64,000 bases of DNA from an uncultured Christensenella sp. (GTDB taxonomy: Bacteria > Bacillota > Clostridia > Christensenellales > Borkfalkiaceae). The notes under the pieces are model-generated. The model made no database searches and was not told the origin of the DNA. It was given only the letters and a program-made list of their open reading frames with translations. Both the position numbers and the translations under genes were made by a program. The stretch covers positions 263,728-327,727 of the forward strand of contig CAJUGI010000002.1 of the NCBI GenBank assembly GCA_910586065.1. Direction: 5' to 3'. This document shows positions 60,596 through 64,000 of this stretch, piece after piece; positions within the stretch are counted from its first letter, which is position 1; every line of letters starts with the position of its first letter.

Positions 60596-61301
60596 CTAAT
60601 CGTATAAAAACGACGCTTGCGCAAATTCGTTTTCGATACGCAATGTCGCAATATCGAAGTAGTTTTTATCGAGTTCAAAACAAATATATTTACGCCGCAA
60701 TTTGCGGGCGGCAATAGCGGTTGTACCCCCCCCCCGCAAACCCGTCGAATATAACGTCGCCTTCGTGTGAAAACGTCGTTATAAGCCGTTGCAATAGCGG
60801 TATAGGCTTTTCGCAAGTGTGTACTTGCTTGACGACGCGGGCGTAATTCAACACGTCCGATATTGCCGTTTCGGGCGGGGCGGGGTTGCCTTTGATTGCA
60901 AGGTACATCGGCTCGTATTGCGGGCGGGTATAATACCCGATACCGAAGTTATTTTTGACCCATATCGGCATTGACTTGATTTGAAAACCCGCCGTCCGTA
61001 TCGCCTTTTCAAACGCGGGTATCGTCGCCCAAGACATAAACGATACAAGGAAGGTATCGGGTTTCAATAAGCGGTAACATTCCGTAAAATAGTCGCCGAG
61101 TAATTTGTCAAAGTCCGCCACCGATAAATTGTCGTTAAGTATTGCGCCGCGCTCGGCGGTGCGTTGCGGTACAAAATTGATGTTGTACGGCGGGTCGGTT
61201 AAAACCATATCGACGCACTCGTTCGGCATTGCGCGCATTGCCGTTATGCAATCGGCGTTATACAAGCCGTTTGCGATGTATGCGCCGCCGCCCGTTACCA
61301 T
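60596..61301 (-). pseudogene. DNA methyltransferase broken at a G10 tract (copy B)
   Basis: Same G10 count (60726-60735) and same premature stop (60690) as at 27153-27858. Confidence 0.75.
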
Positions 61302-61696
61302 TTGCGCCGCTCCTTGCTTGCCGCTTCCGCCATAGCGTATAAATCGGCGTAATAATCGCCCGCGTCGGGGTCGGGATAGGTCGGGGCGGGCTTTTGTTCG
61401 GGCGGGGCGGAAGTGGGGGACTCCGTGCGGCGCGGTCGCCGCGCTTCGTCCGCGTGCGTACACGTTGCAAAATGCGATATGTAACCTTCGCCGTCGATAA
61501 TAGGTGTAAGCCCGCCGCCGTTCGGGTTGACGACCGTTGCTTTTATAACCTTGCCGTCCGATAAAACGATAACGTCCTTGCCCTTGTAATTTTCTTGATA
61601 CTTGACCGCGTCCGCGTCGCACGGCATAGCGCGACCGTTTTGTGTTTTGAGCCATACGATAGGCGCACCGCAAAATTTACACTTTTTAATTTCCAT
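61295..61696 (-). CDS. Zinc-ribbon phage protein (copy B)
   Basis: Identical to 27852-28253. Confidence 0.7.
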   Translation of the reverse strand: MEIKKCKFCGAPIVWLKTQNGRAMPCDADAVKYQENYKGKDVIVLSDGKVIKATVVNPNGGGLTPIIDGEGYISHFATCTHADEARRPRRTESPTSAPPEQKPAPTYPDPDAGDYYADLYAMAEAASKERRKW

Positions 61697-62321
61697 AACG
61701 CTCCTCCCGTATCGACTTGATGTCCGAATTAAAGAAAACGATGTTGCGAATAGGCGTTACAAGGCAATAGCGAATTATCGGCGCATTATTGTCGGTTATT
61801 ATTGTTTGCTTATGCAAAAAACCCGCCGCCACCGAGCCGTCATTAAACTTGATAAATACCGACTTGCCGCAAAGTTCGTTTAATTGCTTGCTTTCCTGCG
61901 ATGTATGCGCCGCTTCCGTCGGTCGTATGGTTTTAACGTGCGTCTTTTTGAAGTGCAATTCGCCGTTGATACGGTCGAGCCAATATCCGCATATCGTCGT
62001 ATTATCGCCGTCGGGGTTTTGGTACTTTATTGCGGGTGTTTCTTTATGTAAAATGCCGACTTCGATGTCGCCGTCGGTGTATTCGATTTCAACCACCTTG
62101 CCGACGAGTGCGTTTAATTTTGCGCTTTCCGCACGTTGCAACGGCGTTGATGTGAGCGCGACCGCCGCTGCCCGTATCTGCGCTTTTTTCGCGTCAAGCA
62201 AGCGGCGGGGGACGACAATGTTTATATTGCAATCGTCGCAACATTCGCCGCGCGTTTCGACGGGCGCGGGGTTGTTTCCGTAACCTTCAAAAAGTTGACC
62301 GCATATACAACAATGCTTCAT
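61686..62321 (-). CDS. Cys-rich early protein (copy B)
   Basis: Identical to 28243-28878. Confidence 0.65.
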   Translation of the reverse strand: MKHCCICGQLFEGYGNNPAPVETRGECCDDCNINIVVPRRLLDAKKAQIRAAAVALTSTPLQRAESAKLNALVGKVVEIEYTDGDIEVGILHKETPAIKYQNPDGDNTTICGYWLDRINGELHFKKTHVKTIRPTEAAHTSQESKQLNELCGKSVFIKFNDGSVAAGFLHKQTIITDNNAPIIRYCLVTPIRNIVFFNSDIKSIREERYGN

Positions 62322-62764
62322 TTTGCCGCCTCCGTCCATTTCGCAATAAAGTTTTGTAAGCGTTTGCGTTGCCCGCGATTGTACGGGCTTTCGTCAAAGT
62401 CTTGCATAATATCAAGCACATTCGCCGCCGAGTCTAAAAGTTCGCGGGTTGTAAATGATTTGATGTCGCGGCGTTCGCTTCGGGCAATTTCGGTTATGCT
62501 GTTTTTTAGTTCGTCGATTTTAAGCGCGTGCGCCAATGCGGGCGACGGCGGCGCAACAGTTATGCCGTTGTCGGTTGTTTTGATGTAAATTTTTACAACG
62601 CGGTTAATTACACTAAAAGCAATCGACCGTATGTATTCGGGGTTTTCCGCAATCGCCGTTATGTACGCGCCGATTGCTTGCGGGTGCGTGATTTGCTCGC
62701 CGTTAATAACGACCTTTGCGGGTGTGCCAAACGCTAATAACGGGTTTTTGGTTTGATTGTTCAT
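62318..62764 (-). CDS. Early protein, unknown (copy B)
   Basis: Identical to 28875-29321. Confidence 0.6.
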   Translation of the reverse strand: MNNQTKNPLLAFGTPAKVVINGEQITHPQAIGAYITAIAENPEYIRSIAFSVINRVVKIYIKTTDNGITVAPPSPALAHALKIDELKNSITEIARSERRDIKSFTTRELLDSAANVLDIMQDFDESPYNRGQRKRLQNFIAKWTEAAK

Positions 62765-62780
62765 TTTGTGCCTCCTGTGA

Positions 62781-63416
62781 TTATTCAATATCGACGTATG
62801 CCGCGCGTATGCGCTCCCAATCGGGGTCGATTACAAGTCCCCAATTTCGCAACGCTTCGGCGGGCGGTTGTTCGTTGTATGTAACTTCGCCGATGTAACG
62901 CTCATCGCGTCCGTATGTATCGTAAGATACAAACCCGTCGGGAATAATGCCGCGCGACGGCGGGCGGTGCGTGCAAAAGTAACGGTATTTGCCTTTCGCT
63001 GTCGTAACCTTTTTCAAAATATCGTGATACGACCCCGCGCGGAGCGTTTTTCCTGCAATATTTTTTGTGTAAGTTTCGGACGCAAAGAAGTACCAAGTAA
63101 CGCGATAGACGGGGTCGTTGTATTCGTCGGTGTCCCAAAACGCGCGGGCGCGTGCTTCGTTCGTGTATTTGACGTTGTCGTACACTTTGTTGCCGATACC
63201 GCCGCCGTCGTATGTGCTTTCGTATTCGTACTCTTCCGAGTCGATACCTTGCTTTATTTGTTCGGCAATCGCTGTTATTTCGTCGGGTGCGCCGCCCCAA
63301 CCGCCGAACGCGGCGGCATATTCCGCAAGTAAGCGGTTAGCCGCCCGCGTCAACGTGCTTTGCGGTATTCCGTTAATCTTTATCGGGTACGCCTTGTCAA
63401 ACGATTTTTCAATCAT
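62781..63416 (-). CDS. Early protein, unknown (copy B)
   Basis: Identical to 29338-29973. Confidence 0.6.
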   Translation of the reverse strand: MIEKSFDKAYPIKINGIPQSTLTRAANRLLAEYAAAFGGWGGAPDEITAIAEQIKQGIDSEEYEYESTYDGGGIGNKVYDNVKYTNEARARAFWDTDEYNDPVYRVTWYFFASETYTKNIAGKTLRAGSYHDILKKVTTAKGKYRYFCTHRPPSRGIIPDGFVSYDTYGRDERYIGEVTYNEQPPAEALRNWGLVIDPDWERIRAAYVDIE

Positions 63417-63691
63417 ACCGCCGCCTCCGCGCACTCAATAAGGCAAAAATCGTCGGGGCATTTGCCTTCATTTACCGCACGGACGCAACCTTTATCGTAT
63501 GCCGCACCGTTGTCGTCGCGGTTGTAACGATACCATTTGTCGTAATAACCCGCCTTGCGGTCGCGGTATCCTGCCGCTTCGTCCTTTTTCGCGGTTGCGG
63601 CTTTCAATGCTTCGTATTGCTTTGCCGTTATGCTTTCGCCGTTCGGTAATAAGTAGTGCGGCTCGCCGCCGATGTAATAAGTGATTACCAT
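63413..63691 (-). CDS. Small early protein, unknown (copy B)
   Basis: Identical to 29970-30248. Confidence 0.6.
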   Translation of the reverse strand: MVITYYIGGEPHYLLPNGESITAKQYEALKAATAKKDEAAGYRDRKAGYYDKWYRYNRDDNGAAYDKGCVRAVNEGKCPDDFCLIECAEAAV

Positions 63692-63704
63692 AATTTTTGA
63701 CTCC

Positions 63705-63881
63705 TTAATTTTCGGTATTTTTCTTTGCGTATTCGCTACAAGCAACGCGAATAATGCTACTTAAAGACAAGTCCCTTTCGGCGGCGATACGCAATAGCGC
63801 GTCGCGCGTGTCCTCGCTTATAAATGCGGTTATCGGCACGCGGGGCGGGGCGTTCTTTTTGGTCGTGGTTGCTTCGTTCAT
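63705..63881 (-). CDS. Ribbon-helix-helix regulator (copy B)
   Basis: Identical to 30262-30438, but here the upstream DNA is the outer flank, so the junction promoter is lost. Confidence 0.7.
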   Translation of the reverse strand: MNEATTTKKNAPPRVPITAFISEDTRDALLRIAAERDLSLSSIIRVACSEYAKKNTEN

Positions 63882-63892
63882 AGGTTTACCTC

Positions 63893-63934
63893 CTTAAAAA
63901 TAAAAAATAGGCTTGTTTTTTTAACAAACCTATT
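63893..63934 (-). terminator. Insulating terminator at the outer right end (copy B)
   Basis: Same stem as 30450-30491. At this position it would stop transcripts running in from the flank into the copy B early operon. Confidence 0.8.
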
Positions 63935-63946
63935 GTAAATCAGCAC
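63932..63946. other. Right attachment end (attR-like)
   Basis: The last bases shared with the internal junction are TGTAAATCAGCAC; from 63947 the sequence is unrelated to the element's left end. The opposite host junction is outside the window, so the target duplication cannot be read. Confidence 0.75.
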
Positions 63947-64000
63947 GAGGACAACAAAAAGGCTATTGACAACCTAATGCAAGCCCTAATGCACGGCAAG
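63947..64000 (+). other. Outer flank, possibly the interior of a host gene
   Basis: The 54 bases are open in the plus frame read from GAG at 63947 (EDNKKAIDNLMQALMHGK). This weakly resembles the coiled-coil region of large serine recombinases (KAIxNLLxAL..G), but is too short to assign. Confidence 0.3.

Larger units (their letters stand above)
30504..63946. mobile_element. Prophage copy B, complete 33,443-bp unit
   Basis: The unit is bounded on the left by the junction with copy A and on the right by the point where the sequence departs from copy A (after CAGCAC, 63941-63946). It encodes packaging, HK97-type head, siphovirus tail, lysis, HUH Rep, repressor and DDE transposase functions, which is a plausible full siphophage genome of about 33 kb. 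No tyrosine or serine integrase is visible, so the DDE transposase near the left end is the only candidate recombinase. Confidence 0.9.

Overview
The window is almost entirely one 33,443-bp temperate siphophage-like element present in tandem. Bases 1-30503 are the right part of one copy (A; its left end lies before the window). Bases 30504-63946 are one complete copy (B). I saw no difference between A and B over the 30.5 kb they share. The last 54 bases (63947-64000) are a different flank, probably host DNA. AGGAGG-type ribosome sites, sigma-70-like promoters, an LLH-type holin and SPP1-like tail proteins suggest a Gram-positive host (Bacillota, probably a gut clostridium). The host itself cannot be named.

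Layout, read along the minus strand from the right end of a copy: (1) an insulated early operon of small, often Cys-rich, unknown proteins with two beta-class DNA methyltransferases, a HAD-like protein and a DNA-binding protein (30438 to 22879); (2) a HUH rolling-circle Rep, a D12 adenine methylase, a DUF3850 protein and a membrane protein (22476 to 20405); (3) packaging: two candidate small terminase proteins, an HNH-kinase fusion, large terminase (20380 to 16764); (4) HK97-type head: portal, protease, capsid, connectors (16263 to 11511); (5) siphovirus tail: tube protein, frameshifted chaperones, 720-residue tape measure, distal tail and tail-tip proteins (11508 to 4859); (6) a diversity-generating retroelement (DGR): C-type-lectin target with VR, hairpin, TR and reverse transcriptase (4856 to 2441); (7) holin-like lysis proteins and a P-loop kinase, with no recognisable endolysin (2432 to 979). 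Copy B also shows the lysogeny end (30504-34388): a plus-strand repressor and HIRAN membrane protein, and a minus-strand operon ending in a DDE transposase 225 bp from the element's left end. No tyrosine or serine integrase is present in the element.

The strongest observations are: (a) a textbook DGR, with 19 TR/VR differences all at TR adenines; (b) a promoter assembled across the joined element ends (-35 in the left end, -10 in the right end, 17-bp spacer), next to a terminator that such transcripts would skip but read-through from outside would not, as in insertion-sequence circle junctions; this suggests early genes switch on only when the ends are joined; (c) apparent complete absence of GATC and CATG from the 33.4-kb unit; (d) G homopolymers at the start of one methyltransferase and inside another, where the tract breaks the frame; (e) a repeat-containing leader with a terminator before the portal gene.

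Genes shared by both copies are described in full in copy A (1-30503). Copy B entries are brief.
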